A stretch of DNA of 64,000 nt. It comes from DAOUKH01 sp965219875 (GTDB taxonomy: Bacteria; Chloroflexota; Dehalococcoidia; SHYB01). The notes under the pieces were generated by a model. It worked only from the letters and a program-made list of their open reading frames with translations. It had not been told where the DNA came from and did not search any database. Position numbers and translations under genes: made by a program. Shown piece by piece: positions 8,286-17,870 of the stretch. The stretch's first letter is position 1. Each line of letters opens with the position of its first letter. Location: NCBI GenBank assembly GCA_965219875.1, contig CBDCOW010000003.1:1397579-1461578 (forward strand), written 5' to 3'.

Positions 8286-11200
8286 CTACACCGGGACCTC
8301 GTAGATAGTCACCGTTTCATTCCGGTAAACAACGGCAAGGTCGCCGTCGGCGGCCATGCGCTCGAACTTCTCCAAGCCCTCGGCCGGGTGGACTTTGCGC
8401 TCATGGTCGCCGACGTAGATGTAGCGGACGTTGTACTTGTCGAGGAACGCCGCGGCCTCGCTGGCGCGCGTCGTACTGAAGAAGCGCTCCACGTCCCCCA
8501 TGCGCCGCTGCACGACGCCCTGCTGCTCACGCGGGCAGTGCGCCCCGGCATACAGACCGCAGCGCTGCTGCTGCTGGTGCCATTCCCATCCCAGCACCAC
8601 CGGCAGGCCGGTGTAAGTCGCCACCCGGCTCCGCAGCGAGCGGTACCGCTGCCCCAGCCCCTCGACGACCACCGGCGAGCCCTGCACGTTGTCCTGCATC
8701 CATTCCAGCGCCTCGCGCTCGGGCCGGAGCGGCGCCCACGTCTCCGTATCGTAGTCATACAGCGACGTTTCGTTCATAAACGTCATCCCATCCCGCGTCG
8801 GAGCGATGTGCATCAGCCGCCTTTCCGACCGGTCCGGAGTGGCAAGAATTGGATAAATGAGCGCCCCCACAAGGAGAACAAGCACCACGCCCCGCCAGAT
8901 CCGCCCGCCCCGCGCGGCCCACCGCCCCGGCAACCCCCCCGCCAGCTCCAAGCCGAATCGCATACGCCACAGGATGAAGGCTGAGGCCAGCGCCATGAGC
9001 ACCCATGCCTGGAGGTAGAGTTTGAAGACCGTGTTCATCCGGCCCGTGGAGATGTTGAGGTGCCAGATATCCACCGCGACCCCGATGGCCAGCGGCGTGG
9101 CGATAAGCAAGTAGACGAAGAGTCCCACCGGCGCGCCCGCGTCTTCGGAGCGGACGGCCCGCCAGACCAGCGGGACGAGTAAGAGCAGCAGGCTCCCCAA
9201 GAAGACAATCGTCGCCATGCCGGCAGTCCAGAGCGCCGCCGCCACGATTACGTAGGCCGCCGCAAAGAATAGCCGGCCCCAGCGCGGCCGAGGCCAAGCG
9301 GTGGGGTAGGTCGGCCAATTCCAGCGACGCCGCGCCGCCCCGGTGGAAGAGGCCAGCGCAAGCGATAGCTCGGCTTCGCTGACGGGGGTGGGGTCGCGCT
9401 CGCCGACGGCTTCCTCGTCGACGGCGTCCGCCCCGCCGGGGCCGCCGTTCTCGTCCTGGTCTTGCGGGCGGCGGAAGAGACGCCAGGCGATGAAGCCCGC
9501 GATGACGACGATGAAGAAGCCGTGGATGCCTAGGTAGCGCCAGAGCACGGCTTGGTTGTCGGTGCGCGCGATGGCATCGGTGTAGGGGAGGAACGACTCG
9601 TAGCTCTGCTGGAAGGGCAGGAAGAAGAGATAGCCGATGGCGTAAAGGCCCGCCGTCTTGACGGCGGCGAGGGCGAAGAGGCCCAGCGTCGCCTCTCGCC
9701 GCGCGGCGTACTCCGCGATGAGGACCGCGGCCCCGCCGACGAGCAGGTAGGTGGGGGCGTCCCAGCTATTCGTTGCCTGTATCGCGCCGAGGGTGAGGCC
9801 CAGCGCGATGTAGGGTGGCCACGACATGACACCGAAACGCCCGCCCTGCCCCCGCGTGCCGACGATGAACGCGAGCGCGAGCCCGACGGCTAGGACCGTC
9901 AGCGGGATGACGAACAGGTGGGCGTGCGGGTCGGCGAAGAGGAAGGTGAAGAAGGGGAACTCGGTGATGCCGTGCTCGCCCTCGGGCCCGAGCATGCGGC
10001 TGCTGCGCCAGAAGTCGAAGCTGCCGAAGTCCTGGTTGCGCAGGACGCGGCCCAGCCCCTGCGCCAGCTGCGCGGCGCCGTCGAGGTTGCCGAGCACGGT
10101 GACGAAGAGCGCGGCCATCACGCCCGCGGCGATCGGGGAGGGCAGGCGCGGCCCGCGTCCGGCATCGTCGAGGCGGCGCTTGACGAGCGCGGCGAGGTTG
10201 TATACGACCGAGAAGGCCGCCGTCGCCGTCAGCGCGAAGAAGAGCGGAACAATGAGGGTGATCGCGATGGAGGGCAGGATGCCGGTGAACTTGGTGAAGG
10301 CGGCCCCCATGAAGAAGCCGAAGTAGTAGTAGTTCAGTTGGCCGCCCGCGTACCAGGGGTCGTACGGCGGCATGTGCGTCGACTTCAGCACCGCATTGAA
10401 GTAGGCGAAGTCCATCGGCTTCTCGCCGCCGAGGTAGAGGTCCCACAGGTCCGGGTTCCACATGCGCACGGCGAACATGCCGGCGAACGCAACGAGGAAC
10501 AGGACCTCGCCGGCGATGATCACGCGCCGTTTTTCGCGCAGGAAGTCGAGGATCTCCCTGCCCCGGCGGCGGAGGATGGCCGCCGAGACTAGTCCCAGGA
10601 GCAGCAGTCCGACGAGGACGGAAAGCCGGGAGAAGGAGAGCCAGTGCAGGCTGGCGAGGAGCCAAGGGATGTAGGCGGCAAGCAGGACGCCGAATATCTT
10701 GCCAAGGAAGTAGCCCCGGTCGGGGAGCCAGCGGAACACCATGAGGGTGATCGGCAGCGCGAGCAGAAACGCGAGCTGCGCGGCGAGGAACCAGACCACC
10801 TCGGGAATCTTGTTGACGAAGGAGCCCCGGCTGAAGATCTCCGACCACGTCCCCCCTTCCTGTTGCGTCCGGGCGTCGTCGTCGGAAAGCAGCAGCAGCT
10901 CGCCGCCGCTAGCGGTCGTCCCGACGGCCGGGCCCCAGGGGAGGTTGTTCCGGTAGAAGGCAAGCTGTTCCTGCGGCGTCCCCTCCAGCGTCTTCTCGAA
11001 AATGAGCACGAGGGGGTGGTCGTAGACGGTGACGTTCTCGTCGGCGAAGCCGAGGTTGAGCTCGACGGCGGTCTGCTTATACTCCCGCAGCGCCTGCGGT
11101 TCGGGCAGGCCCGGTCGGCCGAAGGTGTCGTGTTCGAGTGAGACCCCGAAGAGGTTGGGGTACGCGGTCTCGAAGTGCGCGAGCTCGAAGCCGAGTTCCC

Positions 11201-13019
11201 CCCGGAACAGCGCGTGATAGTAGTCGCTGGTGGCGGGATAGCGCTCCGGCAGCCGTGGGATCGTGCCGTAGAGCCGGTTGCTGTAGAACACGAGGTAGTC
11301 GGCGTCGGCGAGCAATTCGGCCATGTGCTCGCGCTTGACCACACTGTCGGGGTTGTAGATCTCTAGCTCGTCGATACGGTAGCCGTAGAGTCCGTTGCGA
11401 ACGCCGCCCAGGCCTTCCTCCCAGTGTTCCTTGACGATGGAGACATCCCGAGGGGAGGACTGCTCGCGGATCCAGTCCGCGGCGGCGGTGGCGGGGTGGG
11501 GGCCGTCGTAGATGCGCGCGAAGCTGACGGCGTAGAGCAGCGTGAGGAGAAGGACGGCGGCGAGGGGGACGTAGACGAAGCGCGGCGTCAGGGCTCGGAG
11601 GAAGGGCAGGTCGGGGAGACGGCGCTCGCGCAGGACCGTCAGCGCCTCGCTGACCAGGCTCGAAGCCATGATCGCGAGAAGCGGCGTGATCGGCAGCATG
11701 TAGCGCAGGAACTTTACGTCAAACGCGCCGACCGTGGCGAAGTAGGGCGCCACCCATGCCAGCATGAGGATGTGACGCGGATCGCGGCGGCGGAGGGCGA
11801 CGGCGATGCTGAACGCGAAGCCGGCCCACATGAGAATGCCGAGGGGCAGGCCCACCCCCCAGAGGGCGAGCTGCCGCACGTGGTAGAGATAGGGGGTCGT
11901 CTCGATGTACTGCCGGGTGTAGGGAAGATCGGCAATGCGGCGCACCATCTGGCTCTCGTTGCCGATGTCGCCGACATAGGTCCCGTAGTCGATCCAGGCA
12001 TAGGGCTGCAGGATGGTGAAGACGACGATCGTGACGCCCGCCGACAGCAGCAGGAGCTTGCCGGCGTGGAGGAGCCGGGGGACGAGCTCGGGGTCTTGCG
12101 CGGCCTCGCGGACGACGCGCGATACCGCCCACGCCAGGAGGCCGACGCCCCCAAGTACGCCGAGGGCCCAGAAGACCGGCTGGCTGAACCCGACGGCCAT
12201 GCCGGCCAGGGCCACGGCGCCGGTGGCGAAGAGGACCGGCTCGCGGCGGTGCTCCGGCAGCGCCCACAGCGCCGCGGCGGCGACAAAGACGAAGGCGAAG
12301 GGGAGCGCGCTGAACTTGCTCGCCAACGCGATGCCGAAGAAGAGGGCCGCGATGGCGAAGTATTTGTAGGTCCCTTGCTTCTCCCCCTTCGTGGACAAAG
12401 CGCCCTTGCTCAGGAAGTAGAAGCCCCCCATGATGAACGTCGCCAGCATCAGGTCGCTGACGAAGAAGTGGCTTTGCTGGATGTGGAGGACGGCGAGCCC
12501 AATCATGGTCGCGGCCAGCAGGCCCTCCCACCGTCCGAAGAGCCGCCGCCCAATGAGGTAGACGAAGACCACGGTGAGCGTATCGAGGAGCGCCGAGACG
12601 ACGCGGCCGGCGCGGGCGAGCTCGATCAGCGGCGGATTCTCAAAGACGGGCGGGGCCAGATAGCCGGCGGCCTTGAGGAGGTAGAGCGGCAGCGAGCCGT
12701 AGGGGAACCAGCCCGGGTTCCACGAGCTGCCGACGGAGAAGAGCGAGCCGAGGTCCCCGATGGGGAACGTCATCTCGCTGACGCGGAGCAGGATCGCGCG
12801 CTCGTCGGGGTGGTAGAGGCCGCCGTCGTCCCAGTCCAACCCCCACAACCGGAAGAAGAGCGACAGCCCGACGAGGATGGCAAGGAGGAGGAGATCAAGC
12901 CGCGCGGCGCATGCCGCCACCGCGCGCCGCAGCGGGTCCAACTCCGGGTCCGGTTCCTGTTCGGCGTCCCGCCCCGCCGGATCGGGAGTAGACGATGAGG
13001 GCTGCGATTTCATACCCAC
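8286..13019 (-). CDS. GT39 glycosyltransferase fused to DUF2298 membrane protein
   Basis: A 1577-residue polytopic membrane protein. The N-terminal half (about residues 35-620) resembles ArnT/PMT-type GT39 glycosyltransferases: the first luminal loop has LYHPDERAILLR with the catalytic-type Asp, followed by many hydrophobic segments, then a soluble region to about residue 740. The C-terminal half is a DUF2298 ('Chlor_Arch_YYY') module with EKPMDFAYFNAVLKS, YDPWYAGGQLNYYYFG and ADPHAHLFVIP. In relatives these modules can be separate; here they form one polypeptide. Likely role is polyprenyl-phosphate-sugar-dependent transfer to envelope protein or lipid on the outer face of the membrane. The acceptor is unknown. 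Confidence 0.85.
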   Translation of the reverse strand: MGMKSQPSSSTPDPAGRDAEQEPDPELDPLRRAVAACAARLDLLLLAILVGLSLFFRLWGLDWDDGGLYHPDERAILLRVSEMTFPIGDLGSLFSVGSSWNPGWFPYGSLPLYLLKAAGYLAPPVFENPPLIELARAGRVVSALLDTLTVVFVYLIGRRLFGRWEGLLAATMIGLAVLHIQQSHFFVSDLMLATFIMGGFYFLSKGALSTKGEKQGTYKYFAIAALFFGIALASKFSALPFAFVFVAAAALWALPEHRREPVLFATGAVALAGMAVGFSQPVFWALGVLGGVGLLAWAVSRVVREAAQDPELVPRLLHAGKLLLLSAGVTIVVFTILQPYAWIDYGTYVGDIGNESQMVRRIADLPYTRQYIETTPYLYHVRQLALWGVGLPLGILMWAGFAFSIAVALRRRDPRHILMLAWVAPYFATVGAFDVKFLRYMLPITPLLAIMASSLVSEALTVLRERRLPDLPFLRALTPRFVYVPLAAVLLLTLLYAVSFARIYDGPHPATAAADWIREQSSPRDVSIVKEHWEEGLGGVRNGLYGYRIDELEIYNPDSVVKREHMAELLADADYLVFYSNRLYGTIPRLPERYPATSDYYHALFRGELGFELAHFETAYPNLFGVSLEHDTFGRPGLPEPQALREYKQTAVELNLGFADENVTVYDHPLVLIFEKTLEGTPQEQLAFYRNNLPWGPAVGTTASGGELLLLSDDDARTQQEGGTWSEIFSRGSFVNKIPEVVWFLAAQLAFLLALPITLMVFRWLPDRGYFLGKIFGVLLAAYIPWLLASLHWLSFSRLSVLVGLLLLGLVSAAILRRRGREILDFLREKRRVIIAGEVLFLVAFAGMFAVRMWNPDLWDLYLGGEKPMDFAYFNAVLKSTHMPPYDPWYAGGQLNYYYFGFFMGAAFTKFTGILPSIAITLIVPLFFALTATAAFSVVYNLAALVKRRLDDAGRGPRLPSPIAAGVMAALFVTVLGNLDGAAQLAQGLGRVLRNQDFGSFDFWRSSRMLGPEGEHGITEFPFFTFLFADPHAHLFVIPLTVLAVGLALAFIVGTRGQGGRFGVMSWPPYIALGLTLGAIQATNSWDAPTYLLVGGAAVLIAEYAARREATLGLFALAAVKTAGLYAIGYLFFLPFQQSYESFLPYTDAIARTDNQAVLWRYLGIHGFFIVVIAGFIAWRLFRRPQDQDENGGPGGADAVDEEAVGERDPTPVSEAELSLALASSTGAARRRWNWPTYPTAWPRPRWGRLFFAAAYVIVAAALWTAGMATIVFLGSLLLLLVPLVWRAVRSEDAGAPVGLFVYLLIATPLAIGVAVDIWHLNISTGRMNTVFKLYLQAWVLMALASAFILWRMRFGLELAGGLPGRWAARGGRIWRGVVLVLLVGALIYPILATPDRSERRLMHIAPTRDGMTFMNETSLYDYDTETWAPLRPEREALEWMQDNVQGSPVVVEGLGQRYRSLRSRVATYTGLPVVLGWEWHQQQQRCGLYAGAHCPREQQGVVQRRMGDVERFFSTTRASEAAAFLDKYNVRYIYVGDHERKVHPAEGLEKFERMAADGDLAVVYRNETVTIYEVPV

Positions 13020-13151
13020 GCTATTCTATCAGTGCGTTCCGGCGCGCTTCCGGGATTTCCGCACCGTGCGAGCGCCGCCCGCTCCCTTGAAAGGGTCTTG
13101 CAGGCGTTACCCTAAGGGCAATGGGACTCAAAGCCATTTGAGGAGGCTGGC

Positions 13152-15209
13152 ATGACACTTGGCGAACCTAGGCCCGGAGAAACCCTGGAATTCGACATCG
13201 ACGACGGGACCGGGCTTCGCGTGGCCCGCGCCCGATTCGAGTCCGAGTCCAGGTTTTCCTGGTCGCTGTTCGACGGCTACGACCGAATCCGGATCCTTAC
13301 CTACTCGGCAGGCGTGAGCGCGATAGTCCGGCTACTTGACAGCCACGGATTCAGCGACTTTGAGTGCGTGTTCGGGTGCGAAAGCACTCTGCGCACGTTG
13401 AAGGACGTTATGGCCTTCCAGCAGGTCGCCATAGGCGACACCAGGGCCGCAATCAAGAACCTTCCAGACGAACGCCATGCCTTCATTCTCAGTCGCGTCA
13501 GAGAGGGGCAGGCCCGGTTTCGAGTGCTGCGCAAACAGATAGCCCACGCCAAACTTTACCTCCTCGAAAACACGAAGTCCGGAAGGACGCGCACCTTAAT
13601 CGGCTCTGCGAACCTGTCTGAGACTGCTTTTGGTGGACGCCAGTCCGAGACCTTGGTGTGCTTTGACGAGGACGACTCCGCCTGGGGCCACTACCTCAGC
13701 ATGTACAAGTCCATCAGGGACCAGGCGTCCGATGAGATACCACTACCGCCCGAGCGAGTCGAGCGCGCGGAGATAAGCCTCCAGGAGATACCAGTTCTGG
13801 ACCCCACCGACCATGCGACCCTCGTGATTGACTCCACAGAGACGGAGCATCAGCAACGTAACGTTGTCCACATAAACGTCCCCACTCAGATAGAGCGGAT
13901 AGAGAAGATGAAGGCGGCGATCCCACCTGTAGTAGCGAACATCATCCCGCCGCCTCGCAATGGGAAACAGCTGATAACCCGCGAACTCAGACGCGACATA
14001 GTCAAGGAGTACAGCCGCATCCGCGTTGTGCAATCCGAAGAAGAAGCTGACCATCGAGAACTGTCCATCGACAGGGACGCCAAGACGGTCTCCCTCTTTG
14101 GCGAACCGTTCTCACTGGAACCCGATCCCGTCGCTGCCCGGAAGGACGCGAAGCTGTTGGTCGATTTCTTCGGCAACTACGAGGGTACGTTCGAAGGCGG
14201 AATGGGAGTGGAGAGACTTCAGCGGGACTACTTCATCCTCTGGTCATGGCTCTACTTCTCGCCATTCATGTGTGACATGAGGACTCTGGCCGGCCACGAC
14301 GGAGACATCTTCAGGTTCCCATCATTCGCCATAGTGTACGGCAAGCCGTCATGTGGCAAGTCCAGTCTCGTCGACACCCTGATGACCTCAATGTTTGGCA
14401 GGGCGTACAACATCGATAAGCGAGAGTTCACGAAAAGCAGACTCCGGGACATCCAGCACGCATACAAGCGGTTCCCTGCCGTGTTCGATGACATCGGCAG
14501 GCCCGCCATTCGCAACCACGGCGAGGACGCGATCAAGGACGAGACCCCTCCGCTGGTCGCCGAGTTCCCTTGTTTCGTGCTGTCGATGAACCAGGAGCTC
14601 AAGGCCTTCACCGACCAGATTGTCAAGCGCAGCCTGATGATCTACACGACCACCGCGCTTCCTTCCTACAAGGAGAGCCTGCGGCACGAGTTGCACCTGA
14701 AGATTCAGGAGGTGCGCAGGGGTCTGTCCACCCATTTCTACCGGGAGTACCTGAAGAGGGTCTTCGTTCGACTCGACGAAACACCCATGCCCGGCGACTG
14801 GCTTGCGTTCTCGTCCACCGCCTTGTCCGGGTTGATCGGCGACCTGCTGGACGACAACCCGCCCAAATGGTGCGGACCAATCAGGTGGAACGACTACGCG
14901 GATAAGCGCCATGAGCGGGTCAAGGCCCAGATCGATCACCTGTTGAGGCCAGCTACAACAATGAAGCAGGAGGGCAATCAGCCCACAGGCTGGATACTGG
15001 AAAGCGACAAGGTAATCGTGATCGAACAGACCGACACGTTTGGGCGGCGCGAGTTTGATTGGGAAAACGTTCCCTCCACCCTCATAGACGACAACGCCAG
15101 TGTTGGGGGCCGGACTGTCTTGAACCGCCCCGAACTTGAGGAGTTTTTGGACCGGAAACTCAGCGGGCGACAAAACGGCCTGCTCTACAAGATACTGGGG
15201 AGAAGATGA
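13152..15209 (+). CDS. PLD-like nuclease domain fused to P-loop ATPase; candidate defence protein
   Basis: A 685-residue two-domain protein. Residues about 40-185 look like a single phospholipase-D-type nuclease unit, with HAK (132-134), GSANLS (151-156) and SETLVCFDED (165-174). Residues about 350-510 form an AAA/SF3-helicase-like ATPase: Walker A GKPSCGKSS (397-405), Walker B FPAVFDDIG (441-449), sensor-type FVLSMN (about 475-480) and a conserved-looking KRSLMIY. The C-terminal 170 residues are unassigned. AGGAGG sits six bases before the ATG. It is visibly less GC-rich than its neighbours and stands alone between an envelope gene and ybeY, suggesting horizontal acquisition. Anti-phage or DNA-restriction function is inference. 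Confidence 0.75.
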   Translation: MTLGEPRPGETLEFDIDDGTGLRVARARFESESRFSWSLFDGYDRIRILTYSAGVSAIVRLLDSHGFSDFECVFGCESTLRTLKDVMAFQQVAIGDTRAAIKNLPDERHAFILSRVREGQARFRVLRKQIAHAKLYLLENTKSGRTRTLIGSANLSETAFGGRQSETLVCFDEDDSAWGHYLSMYKSIRDQASDEIPLPPERVERAEISLQEIPVLDPTDHATLVIDSTETEHQQRNVVHINVPTQIERIEKMKAAIPPVVANIIPPPRNGKQLITRELRRDIVKEYSRIRVVQSEEEADHRELSIDRDAKTVSLFGEPFSLEPDPVAARKDAKLLVDFFGNYEGTFEGGMGVERLQRDYFILWSWLYFSPFMCDMRTLAGHDGDIFRFPSFAIVYGKPSCGKSSLVDTLMTSMFGRAYNIDKREFTKSRLRDIQHAYKRFPAVFDDIGRPAIRNHGEDAIKDETPPLVAEFPCFVLSMNQELKAFTDQIVKRSLMIYTTTALPSYKESLRHELHLKIQEVRRGLSTHFYREYLKRVFVRLDETPMPGDWLAFSSTALSGLIGDLLDDNPPKWCGPIRWNDYADKRHERVKAQIDHLLRPATTMKQEGNQPTGWILESDKVIVIEQTDTFGRREFDWENVPSTLIDDNASVGGRTVLNRPELEEFLDRKLSGRQNGLLYKILGRR

Positions 15210-15314
15210 TTGAAGTGTGTGCGGAAGCCCATACGGGCAAGCAACGGCACTCTCGGTTTTGAATTCTGAATGGTGGCAGGCCGGTTGCCCGGTGGTGAAG
15301 GGGAAGACCGCCCG

Positions 15315-15815
15315 ATGACCGGCCCGCCGCTGGATGACCGGCCCCGCTACGCCGTGGACGTCGAGATCGGCCCTGCCGCGGAGGACGCGCTCGACGCCGT
15401 CTGGGTGCGCCGCGTCGTCGAAGCGGCGCTGGGTGCGGAGGGCGTCGCCGAAGCGTCGGCGGTTGACGTGTGGATTGCGGGCGACGAGGAGGTCCACGCG
15501 CTCAACCGCGAGCATCGCGGCGTGGACCGGCCCACGGACGTGCTCTCTTTCGCCTTTCAGGAGACGGAGCCGTTCCCCGCCGGGCCGGACGAGGCGCCAA
15601 GCCTGGGGCAGGTGGTGCTATCATTCCCCCGGGCCGTGAGCCAAGCGCGGGAGTACGGCCACGCCGCCAAGTTGGAAGTAGCTTTCCTCCTTGTCCACGG
15701 CGTGCTCCACCTGCTCGGCTACGACCACGGCGGCCCCGGCGAGGAGCGGCGCATGTTCGGCAGGCAGGACGTGATCTTGACCGGCCTCGGCCTTGCCATC
15801 CCCGGCGGTCGCTAG
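15315..15815 (+). CDS. ybeY: Endoribonuclease YbeY
   Basis: Zinc-dependent endoribonuclease for 16S rRNA 3'-end maturation and ribosome quality control. The 166-residue product contains the metal site H-x3-H-x5-H in HGVLHLLGYDH near residue 130 and the family segment NREHRGVDRPTDVLSF. The ATG at 15315 is chosen because GGTGAAGGGG lies upstream and the sequence before it (an in-frame ATG at 15270) is not family-like. dnaX follows 29 bases downstream. Confidence 0.93.
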   Translation: MTGPPLDDRPRYAVDVEIGPAAEDALDAVWVRRVVEAALGAEGVAEASAVDVWIAGDEEVHALNREHRGVDRPTDVLSFAFQETEPFPAGPDEAPSLGQVVLSFPRAVSQAREYGHAAKLEVAFLLVHGVLHLLGYDHGGPGEERRMFGRQDVILTGLGLAIPGGR

Positions 15816-15844
15816 CGCCCCAGACGACCCATGACCGCGAGCCT

Positions 15845-17530
15845 ATGACGGACCAAGTCTTCTACCGAAAGTGGCGGCCCCAGGCCTTTTCGGAGGTCGT
15901 GGGGCAGGAGCACGTGACCACCACGCTGCTCAACGCGCTCGCCTCGGACCGGGTCGCCCACGCCTACCTCTTTTGCGGACCGCGGGGCACCGGGAAGACG
16001 AGCATGGGACGCATCCTCGCCAAGGCCATCAATTGCCTGCGCAACGGCAAGGGCGAGCCTTGCAACGACTGCACCATGTGCGCGGACATCGCCCAGGGCC
16101 GGGCTCTCGACCTCATCGAGATCGACGCCGCCAGCAACCGGGGCATCGACGAGATCCGGAGCCTGCGCGAGAAGGTGGGCTTCGCCCCCAACGTGGCGCG
16201 GCGCAAGGTCTACATCATCGACGAGGTCCACATGCTGACCGCGCCGGCCTTCAACGCGCTGCTCAAGACGTTGGAGGAGCCGCCGCCGCACACCGTCATC
16301 GTCCTGGCGACGACGGAGTCGCACAAGCTTCCGGCGACGATCATCTCGCGGTGCCAGCGCTTCGACCTGCGGCGCATCTCGCGAGCCGACGTGGTGCGCC
16401 GTCTCGCCCAGGTCTGCGAGTCGGAGGGGGCACAGGCCACCGACGCGGCGCTGGGCCTCGTGGCCCGCTCCGCCGGCGGTTCGCTCCGCGACGCCGAGAA
16501 CATCCTCGAACAGCTCGTGGTCGGCGTGGGCGGCACGATCGACGAAGGGGCCGTGCGAGCCGCCCTCGGCATCGGCGGCCGCGAGCAGATGCGGGCGCTG
16601 GCCCACGCCGCGCTCGAACGCGACCTTGGCAAAGGGCTTGCGGCGCTCGAGGAGGTGGCTGGCGAAGGCTTCGACCTCGCCCAGTTCCACCGCGAGCTTC
16701 TCTCCTATCTACGGGGATTGATGCTGCTGAAAGCCGAGGCCGCCACCGCCGACGATCTCTCCGCCGAGGAGCAGGAGGAGGCCGGGCCGCTGCTCGCCGC
16801 CGCCGGCCTCGACCGGATCGTGGCCGTGCTACGGGCCTTCGGCGCCGCCGACCTCAAGGACGCCGCCGCGCTCACTCTCCCCCTCGAGCTTGCCTTGGTG
16901 GAGACCGTCACCGGCCCCCAGGTTCCAGCGGCCCCCGCGGCACCGGAGCGCGCCGCGCCGCAACAGCCGCGGCCTTCCCGTCCACCGCCAAGACCAACGG
17001 CCCCCGCCACGAGAGCGCCCGCTGCGGCGGCCCCGAATGCGCCAGACAGAAGACCGCCCCCGGCGCGGCGGCCGCCGCCGCCTCCCCGAGCGCCCGCCCC
17101 CCAGCCCACCCCCGCGGCCGACCCGGGGAGCGACGCCGCGCGCCTCGCCGCGTTAGAACGCCGCTGGCGGGAGGTGGTGGCCGCCGCCAAGGGAACGGGG
17201 CGGATCAAGATCGACGCCGTGCTGCGCAGCGGGTCGAGGCCAATTTCCGTCGAGGACGGCACAGTCGTCATCGGCTTCACGCATCAAAAGTTCGTGGACA
17301 TGCTTCGCGAAGAGTTGGACAACCCCGCCAGCCGCAAGGCCCTGGAAGAGGCGGTCGCCGGCGTGCTGGGGAGCCGGCACGCGGTACAATGCGTCTTGCA
17401 GTCCCAGAAACCCAGGGCTGCGGGCGGCCACTTGGTCCGCGCCGCCCAGGAGGCCGGCGCCCGGCTGGTCGATGCGTCGGCGGCGCCAGGCCCTTCGACG
17501 CAAGGAGAAGACACGCCCCATGATGAATAA
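15845..17530 (+). CDS. dnaX: DNA polymerase III subunit gamma/tau
   Basis: Clamp-loader ATPase that organises the replicative polymerase. The 561-residue protein starts MTDQVFYRKWRPQAFSEVVG, has Walker A GPRGTGKTS near residue 45, a zinc module with Cys residues in CLRNGKGEPCNDCTMC, DEVHML as Walker B, and the SRC box in ISRCQRFD. Domain III follows, then a long Ala/Pro/Arg linker at about residues 360-425 and a C-terminal tau-like domain. No slippery programmed-frameshift run was seen, but one was not searched exhaustively. Its end overlaps ebfC by 11 bases. Confidence 0.95.
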   Translation: MTDQVFYRKWRPQAFSEVVGQEHVTTTLLNALASDRVAHAYLFCGPRGTGKTSMGRILAKAINCLRNGKGEPCNDCTMCADIAQGRALDLIEIDAASNRGIDEIRSLREKVGFAPNVARRKVYIIDEVHMLTAPAFNALLKTLEEPPPHTVIVLATTESHKLPATIISRCQRFDLRRISRADVVRRLAQVCESEGAQATDAALGLVARSAGGSLRDAENILEQLVVGVGGTIDEGAVRAALGIGGREQMRALAHAALERDLGKGLAALEEVAGEGFDLAQFHRELLSYLRGLMLLKAEAATADDLSAEEQEEAGPLLAAAGLDRIVAVLRAFGAADLKDAAALTLPLELALVETVTGPQVPAAPAAPERAAPQQPRPSRPPPRPTAPATRAPAAAAPNAPDRRPPPARRPPPPPRAPAPQPTPAADPGSDAARLAALERRWREVVAAAKGTGRIKIDAVLRSGSRPISVEDGTVVIGFTHQKFVDMLREELDNPASRKALEEAVAGVLGSRHAVQCVLQSQKPRAAGGHLVRAAQEAGARLVDASAAPGPSTQGEDTPHDE

Positions 17531-17828
17531 GAACCTCATGAAGCAGGCCCAGCAGCTTCAGCAGCGCATCGCCAAGGCGCAGCAGGAGATCGGCGACCTG
17601 ATCGCCGAGGGGAGCGCGGGCGGTGGCGTCGTGACCGCCGTCGTCAGCGGCGACCAGCGGCTGCTTTCGCTCAAGATCGACCCGGAGGCCGTGAGCCCGG
17701 ACGACGTGGACATGCTCGAAGACCTGGTGTTCGCCGCGGTCAACGAGGGCCTGGAAAAGTCGCGGCAGGCCGCCACGGAACATCTCTCCAAGGCCACCGG
17801 CGGCCTCAACATTCCGGGGCTGACCTAG
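17520..17828 (+). CDS. ebfC: YbaB/EbfC nucleoid-associated protein
   Basis: Small DNA-binding protein of 102 residues, normally encoded between dnaX and recR as here. It begins MMNKNLMKQAQQLQQRIAKA with an amphipathic helix, then GGGVVTAVVSGDQRLLSLKIDPEA, the conserved core. The start ATG overlaps the last codons of dnaX (stop at 17528-17530), indicating translational coupling. In the family it binds DNA as a dimer and influences nucleoid structure and recombination. Confidence 0.94.
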   Translation: MMNKNLMKQAQQLQQRIAKAQQEIGDLIAEGSAGGGVVTAVVSGDQRLLSLKIDPEAVSPDDVDMLEDLVFAAVNEGLEKSRQAATEHLSKATGGLNIPGLT

Positions 17829-17870
17829 CGCCGGGCCTGACCTCAGAACCGCTCCGCTCCGGAACGCCAC

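Noticed and set aside
11424..12998. A 524-codon plus-strand open frame opposite the GT39 region
   Set aside because: It is antisense to a well-supported gene; composition is rich in Gly/Glu/Arg/Ala as expected from high-GC codon bias, with no family motif.
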